Shown: positions 1 to 7,265 of the stretch, piece by piece
Layout: every line of letters starts with the position of its first letter
Position numbering within the stretch: the first letter of the stretch is position 1
NCBI GenBank assembly: GCA_947632255.1
Contig: CANROL010000019.1
Location: forward strand, 1 to 12,111
From: an uncultured Bacilli bacterium
GTDB lineage: Bacteria; Bacillota_I; Bacilli_A; RF39; UBA660
Direction: 5' to 3'
Length of the DNA: 12,111 nt
Translations under genes and position numbers: made by a program
Notes under the pieces: generated by a model
The model's input: only the letters and a program-made list of their open reading frames with translations
The model's database searches: none
Told to the model about the DNA's origin: nothing

Positions 1-1553
1 TACAGAGGTTCATCATATATTTCTGGATAACTATAATATAAAGGTTGGATTAAAGGTAAACCAGTTTTATGATAATTATAACATTCACTATAAATATATG
101 GTATTAAACGATGTCTTAATTGAATATATTCTTTAGCAATAGTATAAGTTTTAACATCCCATTTCCAAGGTTCTCTTTTATAAAAATGTCCTCTTTCACT
201 AGAAAATCTAAATATTGGACTAAAAGTACCAAATTGGACAAAGCGAGTATATAATTCACTGTCTTCTAATCCACCCCTAAAACCTCCAATATCATGGCTC
301 CAAAAAGAAAAACCAATATTACATGCACTACTATTAAAAAATGGTAAATACGCTAAAGTATCAAAACTTACTTCTGTTGGTCCTGAATAGGAAACACCCA
401 ATAAATGAGATGCAACAGTTCCATTGCGAGCCATTAACATAGGTCTACTAGTATTATCAAAATAATTAAAATGATAATTACTTAAAGCTCTCAATATCTC
501 TAAATTATTTTTATAATCTATCCAATAAAAATCTACACCTAAATTATTTAATGGTTTAATTAAATGTTCAAAATAAACCATCATAAAAGGCTTATCAAAA
601 ACATTAAAAGGAATATTACGGGCATTTATTAAACCTAATTCTGTAGTAATAGTTCTAAATTTTTCTTCAAAATCACTTATTCCTTCTACTGGATCTATAT
701 TTAAACCTAATCTAACCCCAATACTATGCATATAATTAGTTAATTCCAAAGGATTAGGAAATAAATCTTTAGCAAAAGTAAAACCAGTTTTATTTTTATT
801 TAAATCAGTTTTATCTTTTAAATGCCAAAACTCATTTAACAAAAAAACCGAAATAGGTATCTCTTTATTATTAAAAGTTTCTAATAATTCTCTAATATTT
901 TTTTCACTATATATAACATCTTTATTCCACCATAAACCTAAAGCATATCTAGGTATTAAAGGCGGATATCCGGATAAAGTAAAATAATCTTTTAAACATA
1001 AACCAAAATCTCTTCGATATATAAATAAATAAGTATCTATTCTCTTCGAAGTAGGTTTAACTAAAAAGCCATCGTCTAAAAATACTAAACTATTACTATC
1101 ATCAAAAGATGCAAAACCATCAGTAGAATATAATCCTTTCAATAAAGGACCATTTAAACCATTTTCTAAAGAAGATTTAATACTTCCAAAATTACGAGCT
1201 TCTGGATGATTAAAATACCATACTTTATCACTATTAAGTAAACCAACTTTTAAATAACTATCTGGAGCATATTTAGGCCCTATAAAAGGTTTTTCTTTTA
1301 TATATTGTAAAACAAAATATTTAGTTTGAATAACTAAGGTTTTATCATTTTCTTCTACTTTAAATTCAGGAATATCAAAATTACGAAATCTAGCAAATTC
1401 CGTTAAATTATCAAAAAAGTTACCATCAGCACTATATTCGAACCTAATTAATCTTTCTGTTAATATAGTAATTCGATACTTATTTCCTTGAAAAGTAGCT
1501 TCTTTTTTACTCATAGCACTATTAATATCAATTTTATTTAAAAACTGTGCCAC
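1..1553 (-). CDS. GH31 family glycoside hydrolase (alpha-glucosidase-like), C-terminal end beyond window
   Basis: 517 codons are visible and the gene continues past the left edge. The protein has a GH31 layout: an N-terminal beta-sandwich region (about residues 15-190), then the (beta/alpha)8 barrel from about 200. The predicted nucleophile is D346 in the barrel motif DFYWIDYKN. Substrate-site blocks WSHDIGGF (418-425), ELYTRFVQFGTFSPIFR (433-449) and LRHRLIPYIYSE (479-490) are all typical of the family. It should hydrolyse terminal alpha-glycosidic bonds of oligosaccharides; no signal peptide is seen, so it is probably cytoplasmic. I chose the GTG start at 1553 because AAGGGAG lies 9 nt upstream. 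The in-frame ATG at 1574 falls at or before the predicted transcription start, and the ATG at 1514 has no ribosome binding site. Oddity: the block that normally reads SGD(T/N) and carries the acid/base Asp reads SGPTEVSFDTL (390-400). Family is confident; exact substrate is not. Confidence 0.9.
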   Translation of the reverse strand, partial: MAQFLNKIDINSAMSKKEATFQGNKYRITILTERLIRFEYSADGNFFDNLTEFARFRNFDIPEFKVEENDKTLVIQTKYFVLQYIKEKPFIGPKYAPDSYLKVGLLNSDKVWYFNHPEARNFGSIKSSLENGLNGPLLKGLYSTDGFASFDDSNSLVFLDDGFLVKPTSKRIDTYLFIYRRDFGLCLKDYFTLSGYPPLIPRYALGLWWNKDVIYSEKNIRELLETFNNKEIPISVFLLNEFWHLKDKTDLNKNKTGFTFAKDLFPNPLELTNYMHSIGVRLGLNIDPVEGISDFEEKFRTITTELGLINARNIPFNVFDKPFMMVYFEHLIKPLNNLGVDFYWIDYKNNLEILRALSNYHFNYFDNTSRPMLMARNGTVASHLLGVSYSGPTEVSFDTLAYLPFFNSSACNIGFSFWSHDIGGFRGGLEDSELYTRFVQFGTFSPIFRFSSERGHFYKREPWKWDVKTYTIAKEYIQLRHRLIPYIYSECYNYHKTGLPLIQPLYYSYPEIYDEPL

Positions 1554-1578
1554 CCTAGCTCTCTCCCTTATCATTAAT

Positions 1579-1607
1579 ATCATATCACAAATAAAAAAGC
1601 AAAACAA
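1579..1607 (-). promoter_or_regulatory. Sigma-A promoter of the GH31 gene
   Basis: Read on the minus strand, TTGTTT (1607-1602) is followed by a 17-bp spacer and TATGAT (1584-1579). TGA directly before the -10 makes it an extended -10. Transcription would begin near 1572, about 20 nt before the GTG start, which supports that start choice. No operator-like dyad is obvious. Confidence 0.7.
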
Positions 1608-1630
1608 TAAATTTCTATTAATTACCCAAG

Positions 1631-1655
1631 AAAAAAGACAATATTACAATTGTCT
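1631..1655 (-). terminator. Intrinsic terminator after the tex/small membrane protein unit
   Basis: On the minus strand AGACAAT pairs with ATTGTCT (7 bp, 6-nt loop) and is followed by a T run (1635-1631). The stem begins inside the stop codon of the 51-residue gene. It separates that unit from the GH31 promoter just downstream. Confidence 0.7.
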
Positions 1656-1809
1656 AAATTAACTTATTCGAAATAAATTCTTTTTTTAAAATACCACATT
1701 TAGTACTTTTATTATATTCTACTTTACAAGTATGATTATTAGAATAAAAGTAATCTGCTAATAAAAATACTCCTAAAATAATTAATAATCCAATTAAAAT
1801 ATCTCTCAT
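1654..1809 (-). CDS. Small single-pass membrane protein (51 aa), translationally coupled to tex
   Basis: 51 residues, unrecognised. Residues 4-18 (ILIGLLIILGVFLLA) form one hydrophobic membrane segment next to a short N-terminus (MRD). A 30-residue polar tail with two cysteines (Cys28, Cys38) and many Lys/Asn follows. The start ATG overlaps the tex stop as ATGA (1809-1806), and the ribosome binding site AAAGGAAG lies within the last tex codons, about 5 nt before the ATG. These signals, plus a terminator right after the stop, make a real gene likely despite its size. The function cannot be told; the two cysteines could form a disulfide if the tail is outside. Co-translation with tex suggests shared expression, not necessarily shared function. 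Confidence 0.65.
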   Translation of the reverse strand: MRDILIGLLIILGVFLLADYFYSNNHTCKVEYNKSTKCGILKKEFISNKLI

Positions 1810-3941
1810 AAACTACTTCCTTTCATGGTTAAAGAAACCTTCTTCTTTTCTTTATTTATTTCTTTTACATAACATTTAATAATATCCCCCACATTTAATA
1901 CTTCACTAGGATGTTTGATAAAATCATCACTTATCTCAGATATATGAATTAAGGCATCATTATGTAGACCAATATCGACAAACGCCCCAAAGTCAACAAC
2001 ATTTCTTACTGTTCCTTCTAATTCCATCCCTACTTCTAAATCATCTAATTCTAATATATCACTTTTAAGGATTGGTTTATCTAATTCATCTCTAGGATCT
2101 CTTAAAGGTGATATTAACGATTTTATAATATCTTCAATGGTATAAATATCACTATTTAATTCTTGAGCTAAATTATTAATATCTATCTTTTCTAATTTTT
2201 CTTTTATAATTGGTGTTCCCATATCACTTAAAGTTAAATTATATTTAGCAAGTATTTTTAAAGCTATATCATAACTTTCTGGGTGAATGGCGGTTTTATC
2301 TAAATTATCTGCTTCTGGTATTCTTAAGAAACCTATGGCTTGTTCATATACTTTAGGACTAAATACTTTTTTTAGTTCTTTTCTAGTTAATATTTTCCCA
2401 ACTTCCTTTTTATATTCTAATAATTTATCAATTACTCTTTTATTTAAACCTGAAACATAGCTTAAAAGTTCAAAAGAAGCGGTATTAACATTTACTCCCA
2501 CACTGTTAACACTTGTTAAAACCACAAAACCTAATTCTTCATCTAATTTTTTAGGAGTTACATCATGTTGATACATTCCTACCCCGATACTTTTAGGTTC
2601 TATTTTAACTAATTCCGATAAAGGATCAATTAAACGTCTAGCAATAGAAACCGCACTTCTTTCTTCCACATGTAAATCTGGAAATTCTTTTTGTGCAACT
2701 TTACTGGCTGAATAAACACTAGCTCCTGCTTCATTTACAATAATATAACTAACTTTGCGTTTAGCCTCTTTAATAACCTCGGCAATAAAAGCTTCACTTT
2801 CTCTTGATGCTGTTCCATTTCCTATAGCAATAATATCTATATTATATTTATCAATTAATTCTAATACTTTAGCTTTCGCTTCTTCTTTTTTATTTACAGG
2901 TTCATGAGGATATATTTTATCAATATGTAGTAACTTTCCAGTTTCACTTATAACCGCAAGCTTACAACCCGTTCTAAAGGCTGGATCAAAACCTAATACT
3001 GTTTTATTTTTTATTGGAGGCATCATTAATAAATTACGTAAGTTACTACTAAAGTTTTCAATTGCTTTAACTTCAGCCATATCCGTAAGTTCACTTCTTA
3101 TTTCTCTCTCTTCACTTGGCATAATTAATCTTTTTAAAGAATCTTTAATACTTAATTCTAATAAATTACTAGCTTTATTATTTTTATGAATTAATTTTTG
3201 TTTTAAATAATTTTCAATAAATTCCATATTATTTATAATATCAACATTTAAAATATTTTCTTTTTCACCCCGATTAATTGCTAATACTTTATGAGGTTTA
3301 AGATACTTTATTTTTTCTTCATAATTATAATATAATTCATATATTTTATCTTCATCAACACTATTTTTCTTTTTACTAGTTTTAATAAGACCATATTTTT
3401 TAATATTATCTCTAATATAACTTCTAAATTTAGCATTATCACTAATATTTTCCGCGACAATATAACAAGCTTGTTCTAAAGCATAATTAATGTCTTTAAC
3501 TTTATCATTAATATATTTTTTAGCTTCTTCATCAATTAAATTATTTTCTTTAAATATTTCTTTAGCTAAAGGTTCTAAACCTAAACTAATTGCTAAACTA
3601 GCTTTAGTTTTTTTCTTTTCTTTAAATGGTCGATATAAATCTTCTACTTCAATTAATTTATTACACTTTAAAATATCATTCTTTAATTCTTCGGTTAATA
3701 AACCTTTTTCTTCAATTAAACGAATAACATCTTCTTTTCTTTTTAATAAATTAACTTGATAAGTATATACTTCATTTATTTTATTTATTTCATTTTCATC
3801 TAAAGATCCTGTAGCTTCTTTCCTATATCTTGCAATAAAAGGAATAGTAGATCCTTCACTTAATAATTTTAAAGTATTATTTACTTGATATTCTTTTATA
3901 TTTAATTCTAAACATATATTTTTAATTATTTCTTCATTCAT
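1806..3941 (-). CDS. tex: Tex family RNA-binding transcription accessory protein
   Basis: 711 residues, close to the usual Tex length. Order of domains: helical Tex N-terminal region (1-190) with the family signature STIPFIARYRKEATG (31-45); a YqgF/RNase H-like domain (about 314-420) with LGFDPAFRTGCKLAV and GNGTASRE; a helix-hairpin-helix region (about 475-545; SVNSVGVNVNTASFELLSYV and the GLNKRVIDKLLEYK block); and a C-terminal S1 RNA-binding domain (634-706; GTVRNVVDFGAFVDIG). Tex proteins bind nucleic acid and associate with transcription. The start at 3941 (MNEEIIKN) is preferred over the in-frame ATG at 3959: AGGAG sits 8 nt before 3941, while 3959 lies at about the predicted transcription start. 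It is the first gene of a two-gene unit with the 51-residue membrane protein. Confidence 0.95.
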   Translation of the reverse strand: MNEEIIKNICLELNIKEYQVNNTLKLLSEGSTIPFIARYRKEATGSLDENEINKINEVYTYQVNLLKRKEDVIRLIEEKGLLTEELKNDILKCNKLIEVEDLYRPFKEKKKTKASLAISLGLEPLAKEIFKENNLIDEEAKKYINDKVKDINYALEQACYIVAENISDNAKFRSYIRDNIKKYGLIKTSKKKNSVDEDKIYELYYNYEEKIKYLKPHKVLAINRGEKENILNVDIINNMEFIENYLKQKLIHKNNKASNLLELSIKDSLKRLIMPSEEREIRSELTDMAEVKAIENFSSNLRNLLMMPPIKNKTVLGFDPAFRTGCKLAVISETGKLLHIDKIYPHEPVNKKEEAKAKVLELIDKYNIDIIAIGNGTASRESEAFIAEVIKEAKRKVSYIIVNEAGASVYSASKVAQKEFPDLHVEERSAVSIARRLIDPLSELVKIEPKSIGVGMYQHDVTPKKLDEELGFVVLTSVNSVGVNVNTASFELLSYVSGLNKRVIDKLLEYKKEVGKILTRKELKKVFSPKVYEQAIGFLRIPEADNLDKTAIHPESYDIALKILAKYNLTLSDMGTPIIKEKLEKIDINNLAQELNSDIYTIEDIIKSLISPLRDPRDELDKPILKSDILELDDLEVGMELEGTVRNVVDFGAFVDIGLHNDALIHISEISDDFIKHPSEVLNVGDIIKCYVKEINKEKKKVSLTMKGSSL

Positions 3942-3964
3942 GATTTTTACTCCTAGCATTTATT

Positions 3965-3993
3965 ATTTTATCAAAACTTAATAATTAAGTAAA
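3965..3993 (-). promoter_or_regulatory. Promoter of tex
   Basis: On the minus strand: TTTACT (3993-3988), 17-bp spacer, TAAAAT (3970-3965), with TGA before the -10 (extended -10). The predicted start near 3958 leaves a leader of roughly 17 nt carrying the AGGAG site before the ATG at 3941. It lies back to back with the promoter of the 418-residue gene. Confidence 0.55.
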
Positions 3994-4013
3994 TTATTTT
4001 AATTAAAAAAATA

Positions 4014-4042
4014 TTGCTTTTTAAATTCATCTAATTTATAAT
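4014..4042 (+). promoter_or_regulatory. Promoter of the 418-residue hypothetical gene
   Basis: TTGCTT (4014-4019), exactly 17 bp, then a consensus TATAAT (4037-4042). A strong GGGGG ribosome binding site (4054-4058) lies 7 nt before the ATG at 4066. The near-consensus -10 suggests solid expression. Confidence 0.75.
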
Positions 4043-4065
4043 AAAAAACATCTGGGGGTAATAAT

Positions 4066-5322
4066 ATGCAATTACATGGTATTATTGTTTTATTTGAAAT
4101 AATTAATCTTTATGTTACTATAAATGATACAGATATTCTAGATATATCTAATCTCGAGCAAGCTTATGATATTCTAACAACTAAAATGGAAGATAATGAA
4201 CAATCTAAATTAGATTATAACTTTAATGATGCTTTAGATATTTTATTAGATAATTATAGTGATTATTTTTATTTAGAAAATGATGAATTACATATAATAG
4301 AAAATTTAAATGATTTATATGAAATTTTAATTAATGATATAGCTTTAACAGTGGATGATGATTTATTACAAGAATTAATTATTGATACTAGAATTTTTAA
4401 AGTATTAGATATGGATATTCCTTTAGAAGAATATCATAATATTTTTAAACTAAATAATGAAATAATTAATACTTATAATATTATTTCTAAAGATGAAACA
4501 AATAATATTACAAATATTTTAAATATATTATATTTAAAAAAATTAATTAATAAATTAAATAATAAATTATGTAATTTAGAATATTTAGAAATTATAAAAA
4601 TTAAAATGTGTATAGCTCATTATAATTCTGTCTTAAATGATGATTCTTATGAATTTGATAATTTAGGTTGGCATATTGCTTTATTTAGTAATGATAATAA
4701 TTTAAAAAGTATTTTAAATCATGAAAAAATAGCTTATATAATTGATGAAGTAGATCCCATAGATGATGATTCTTTAGATGAAGAAGAAACTATTATTAAA
4801 CATAATATTAAAACTCTTAAAGAAGATAATTCTTTTAATTATGAAATACCTTATTTCTTATCTGCTTTATATTTAAGAATAAATAATTATCTTAAGAAAG
4901 ATATTCCTCCATTTCTTAAAAATAGTTTAATCTTTAAAAAGAATTTATTATTATCTACACCTGAATTAAAAAATATGGAAGACTATTTTTTAGAACATGG
5001 TAATTTTTTTAATTATGAATTACCTAAATTTACTAAATATTCACCCGAAGAACGATTTACATCTTTATATAATGAAACATTAAGAAGAATACTTTATTTA
5101 GATTATCCTGATAAAGAAATAGATAACAATCGTTATGTAGATATAGTTATTAATATATTATTTATTAAAAATTATTTAGATTTATCTTTAAATAAAGAAA
5201 GAAATAATGAAATAATTAATCAAATAATATTTAGTAAATTTTATCAAAATCATAATTATACTTTAATAAATAATTTACTTAAAGAAATATTATTTAATAA
5301 TCAATCTATTAAAGAAAGATAA
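4066..5322 (+). CDS. Hypothetical protein, acidic and Asn/Ile/Leu-rich (418 aa)
   Basis: I do not recognise this protein. It has no signal peptide and no clear membrane segment, so it is probably cytoplasmic. Composition is dominated by Leu, Ile, Asn, Asp and Glu, with long runs of predicted amphipathic helix. An acidic patch near residues 225-242 (DEVDPIDDDSLDEEE) looks like a linker between an N-terminal half and a helical C-terminal half. No catalytic motif, nucleotide-binding loop or zinc-binding cysteine pattern is visible. Expression signals are strong: consensus TATAAT promoter, GGGGG ribosome binding site and a terminator right after the stop, so it is a single-gene unit. It is divergent from tex and upstream of typA. 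The Asn-rich AT-driven composition would make weak database matches unreliable. Confidence 0.8.
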   Translation: MQLHGIIVLFEIINLYVTINDTDILDISNLEQAYDILTTKMEDNEQSKLDYNFNDALDILLDNYSDYFYLENDELHIIENLNDLYEILINDIALTVDDDLLQELIIDTRIFKVLDMDIPLEEYHNIFKLNNEIINTYNIISKDETNNITNILNILYLKKLINKLNNKLCNLEYLEIIKIKMCIAHYNSVLNDDSYEFDNLGWHIALFSNDNNLKSILNHEKIAYIIDEVDPIDDDSLDEEETIIKHNIKTLKEDNSFNYEIPYFLSALYLRINNYLKKDIPPFLKNSLIFKKNLLLSTPELKNMEDYFLEHGNFFNYELPKFTKYSPEERFTSLYNETLRRILYLDYPDKEIDNNRYVDIVINILFIKNYLDLSLNKERNNEIINQIIFSKFYQNHNYTLINNLLKEILFNNQSIKER

Positions 5323-5345
5323 GCAACTTAATTAGTTGTTTTTTC
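5321..5345 (+). terminator. Intrinsic terminator after the 418-residue gene
   Basis: CAACT (5324-5328) pairs with AGTTG (5334-5338) around a 5-nt loop. The stem can be extended by a G-U and two A-U pairs, and is followed by a T run to 5344. It overlaps the stop codon region of the gene. Confidence 0.65.
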
Positions 5346-5358
5346 TTGTAATTTAGAC

Positions 5359-5387
5359 TTGTTAAATGTATTTATTTGTGATAAACT
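5359..5387 (+). promoter_or_regulatory. Promoter of typA
   Basis: TTGTTA (5359-5364), 17-bp spacer, TAAACT (5382-5387) with an extended TGA before the -10. The -10 match is imperfect; TATAGT at 5390-5395 is an alternative but lacks a good -35. Confidence 0.45.
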
Positions 5388-5421
5388 AATATAGTTTTGA
5401 AAAAAGAAAGAAGTGTTATTT

Positions 5422-7230
5422 ATGGAAAAAATCATAAATATCGCGGTTGTTGCCCATGTTGATGCTGGTAAAAGTACTTTAGTTGATGCTTTATTAGAGC
5501 AAAATGGGGTTTTTAATGACCACGAAGAAATTCAAGAAAGAGTCATGGATTCTAATGATCTAGAAAAAGAAAGAGGAATAACTATTTATTCTAAAAACTG
5601 TGCTATTAGATACAAAGATTATAAGATAAATATTGTTGATACTCCTGGTCATGCTGATTTTTCTAGTGAAGTAGAAAGAGTTATTAAAACAGTTGATACA
5701 GTAGTATTATTAGTAGACTCTGCTGAAGGACCTATGCCTCAAACTCGTTTTGTTTTAAATAAAGCTTTAGAACAAAATTTAAAACCTATTTTATTTATTA
5801 ATAAAATTGATAAGAAAGATGCTCGTCCAAGTGAAGTAGTTGATATGACTTTCAATTTATTCATGGAGTTAAATGCGACCGATGAACAACTTGATTTTCC
5901 TATTATCTATGGTATAGCTAAAAATGGAACATGTTCTCTTGATTTAAATACTCCTGGAACAGATATATCACCTTTATTAGAAACTATAATAAACTTAGTA
6001 GAACCTTTTAAAGGTAGTGAAGAAGATCCTTTACAACTACAAATATCTAATTTAGCCTATGATTCTTATTTAGGACGTTTAGGAATAGGAAGAGTTACTA
6101 AAGGTAAAATTAAAAATGGGGAAGTAGTTACTTTAGTTAAAAATGATGGTAAAATAGAAAGCTTTAGAATATCTAAATTATTTGTTAATGAAGGTATTAA
6201 AAAAGTTGAAAAAGATGTAGCTTACTATGGTGATATTGTTATTATCGCAGGTTGTAATGATATATCTATTGGGGATACTATTTGTGAAAAAGATCATATT
6301 GATCCTCTTCCTCCAATTATAATTGAAAAACCAACTCTAACTATGAATTTCTTAGTTAATAATTCCCCTTTTGCAGGAAAATCAGGTAAATTTTTAACCA
6401 CTAGACATATTAAAGAAAGACTTGAAAAAGAATTAGAAACTAATGTTGGATTACAAGTTGAAGAATTAGTTGGTACAGATGGTTATAAAGTAAGTGGACG
6501 TGGGGAATTACATTTATCTATTTTACTTGAAAATATGCGCCGCGAAGGTTATGAATTATCCGTATCTAAACCCGAAGTTATCTTTGAAGAAATAAATGGA
6601 GTTAAATGTGAACCTTTTGAAAAAGTTATTATCAATGTTCCAAGTGATTATTCTGGCACTATTATTAATGATTTACAAGAAAGAAAAGGTACTTTAGAAT
6701 TAATTAATAATAATGATGAAAATTCTTATGTTCATTTAGAATTTAGTGCCCCAACAAGAGGTTTAATTGGTTATCGTAGTTCCTTTATTACTAACACTAA
6801 AGGTGAAGGTATCATGGTTCGTAGTTTTGATACTTATAAACCTTATGTTGGACCTATCACTCATCGTAAAAATGGGGTTTTAGTATCCATGGAAAATGGT
6901 AAAGCTCTAGGTTATTCTCTTTGGAACTTACAAGATCGTGGAACCCTTATTATTGAACCTGCAACAGACGTTTATGTTGGTATGATTGTAGGTATTAACA
7001 ATCGAGAAAATGACTTAGATGTTAACCCATGCAAAAATAAAAACTTAACTAATACTCGGGCCAGTGGTAGTGATGAAGCAATTAATTTAGTTAAACCTAA
7101 AAAGTTTAGCCTAGAAGAAGCTTTAGAATTTATTGAAGATGATGAATATGTCGAAATTACTCCAACTGATATTCGTTTAAGAAAAAAAATATTAGATCCT
7201 AAAGATAGATTTAGAGATAATCGTAAGTAA
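5422..7230 (+). CDS. typA: TypA/BipA ribosome-associated translational GTPase
   Basis: 602 residues, normal TypA length. GTPase motifs: P-loop AHVDAGKST (11-19), switch I ERGITI (50-55), DTPGH (73-77, with the catalytic His77), NKID (127-130). TypA signatures outside the GTPase core are RVMDSNDLEKERGIT (40-54), EGPMPQTRFVLNKALE (102-117) and, in the C-terminal half, the APTRGLIGYRSSF and TNTKGEGIM blocks. TypA binds the ribosome and aids 50S assembly and growth under stress or low temperature. The P-loop is unusual: TypA normally has DHGKT, here DAGKS as in EF-G-like GTPases. The start is ATG 5422 (MEKIINIAVV), as in homologues; the GTG at 5413 is in frame but adds three residues with no better ribosome binding site. 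Upstream AGAAAGAAG is a weak site. Confidence 0.96.
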   Translation: MEKIINIAVVAHVDAGKSTLVDALLEQNGVFNDHEEIQERVMDSNDLEKERGITIYSKNCAIRYKDYKINIVDTPGHADFSSEVERVIKTVDTVVLLVDSAEGPMPQTRFVLNKALEQNLKPILFINKIDKKDARPSEVVDMTFNLFMELNATDEQLDFPIIYGIAKNGTCSLDLNTPGTDISPLLETIINLVEPFKGSEEDPLQLQISNLAYDSYLGRLGIGRVTKGKIKNGEVVTLVKNDGKIESFRISKLFVNEGIKKVEKDVAYYGDIVIIAGCNDISIGDTICEKDHIDPLPPIIIEKPTLTMNFLVNNSPFAGKSGKFLTTRHIKERLEKELETNVGLQVEELVGTDGYKVSGRGELHLSILLENMRREGYELSVSKPEVIFEEINGVKCEPFEKVIINVPSDYSGTIINDLQERKGTLELINNNDENSYVHLEFSAPTRGLIGYRSSFITNTKGEGIMVRSFDTYKPYVGPITHRKNGVLVSMENGKALGYSLWNLQDRGTLIIEPATDVYVGMIVGINNRENDLDVNPCKNKNLTNTRASGSDEAINLVKPKKFSLEEALEFIEDDEYVEITPTDIRLRKKILDPKDRFRDNRK

Positions 7231-7265
7231 AAAAAATTATAATGCATCGTGCATTATAATTTTTT
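7231..7265. terminator. Bidirectional intrinsic terminator between convergent genes
   Basis: A perfect inverted repeat with 16-nt arms (7231-7246 and 7250-7265) around a 3-nt TCG loop. The core ATTATAATGCA is flanked by A6 on one side and T6 on the other, so a U tract follows the hairpin on both strands. It begins at the base after the typA stop, and its right arm overlaps the first base pair positions of the stop codon of the opposing gene. Confidence 0.85.

Noticed and set aside
1574..1574. ATG at 1574 as the start of the GH31 gene
   Set aside because: It falls at about or before the predicted transcription start and has no ribosome binding site, whereas the GTG at 1553 has AAGGGAG at proper spacing.
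1806..1808. Use of UGA as Trp, as in Mycoplasma
   Set aside because: The tex gene ends in UGA exactly at the family's end, with an overlapping start, and Trp is written UGG throughout.
3490..3759. An 89-codon plus-strand frame inside tex, and similar antisense frames at 6972-7247 and 11611-12013
   Set aside because: They lie wholly opposite well-supported genes, lack ribosome binding sites, and resemble no protein family.
5323..5421. A riboswitch or structured leader before typA
   Set aside because: Apart from the terminator hairpin of the preceding gene and a promoter, the stretch is AT-rich without a conserved aptamer-like pattern.
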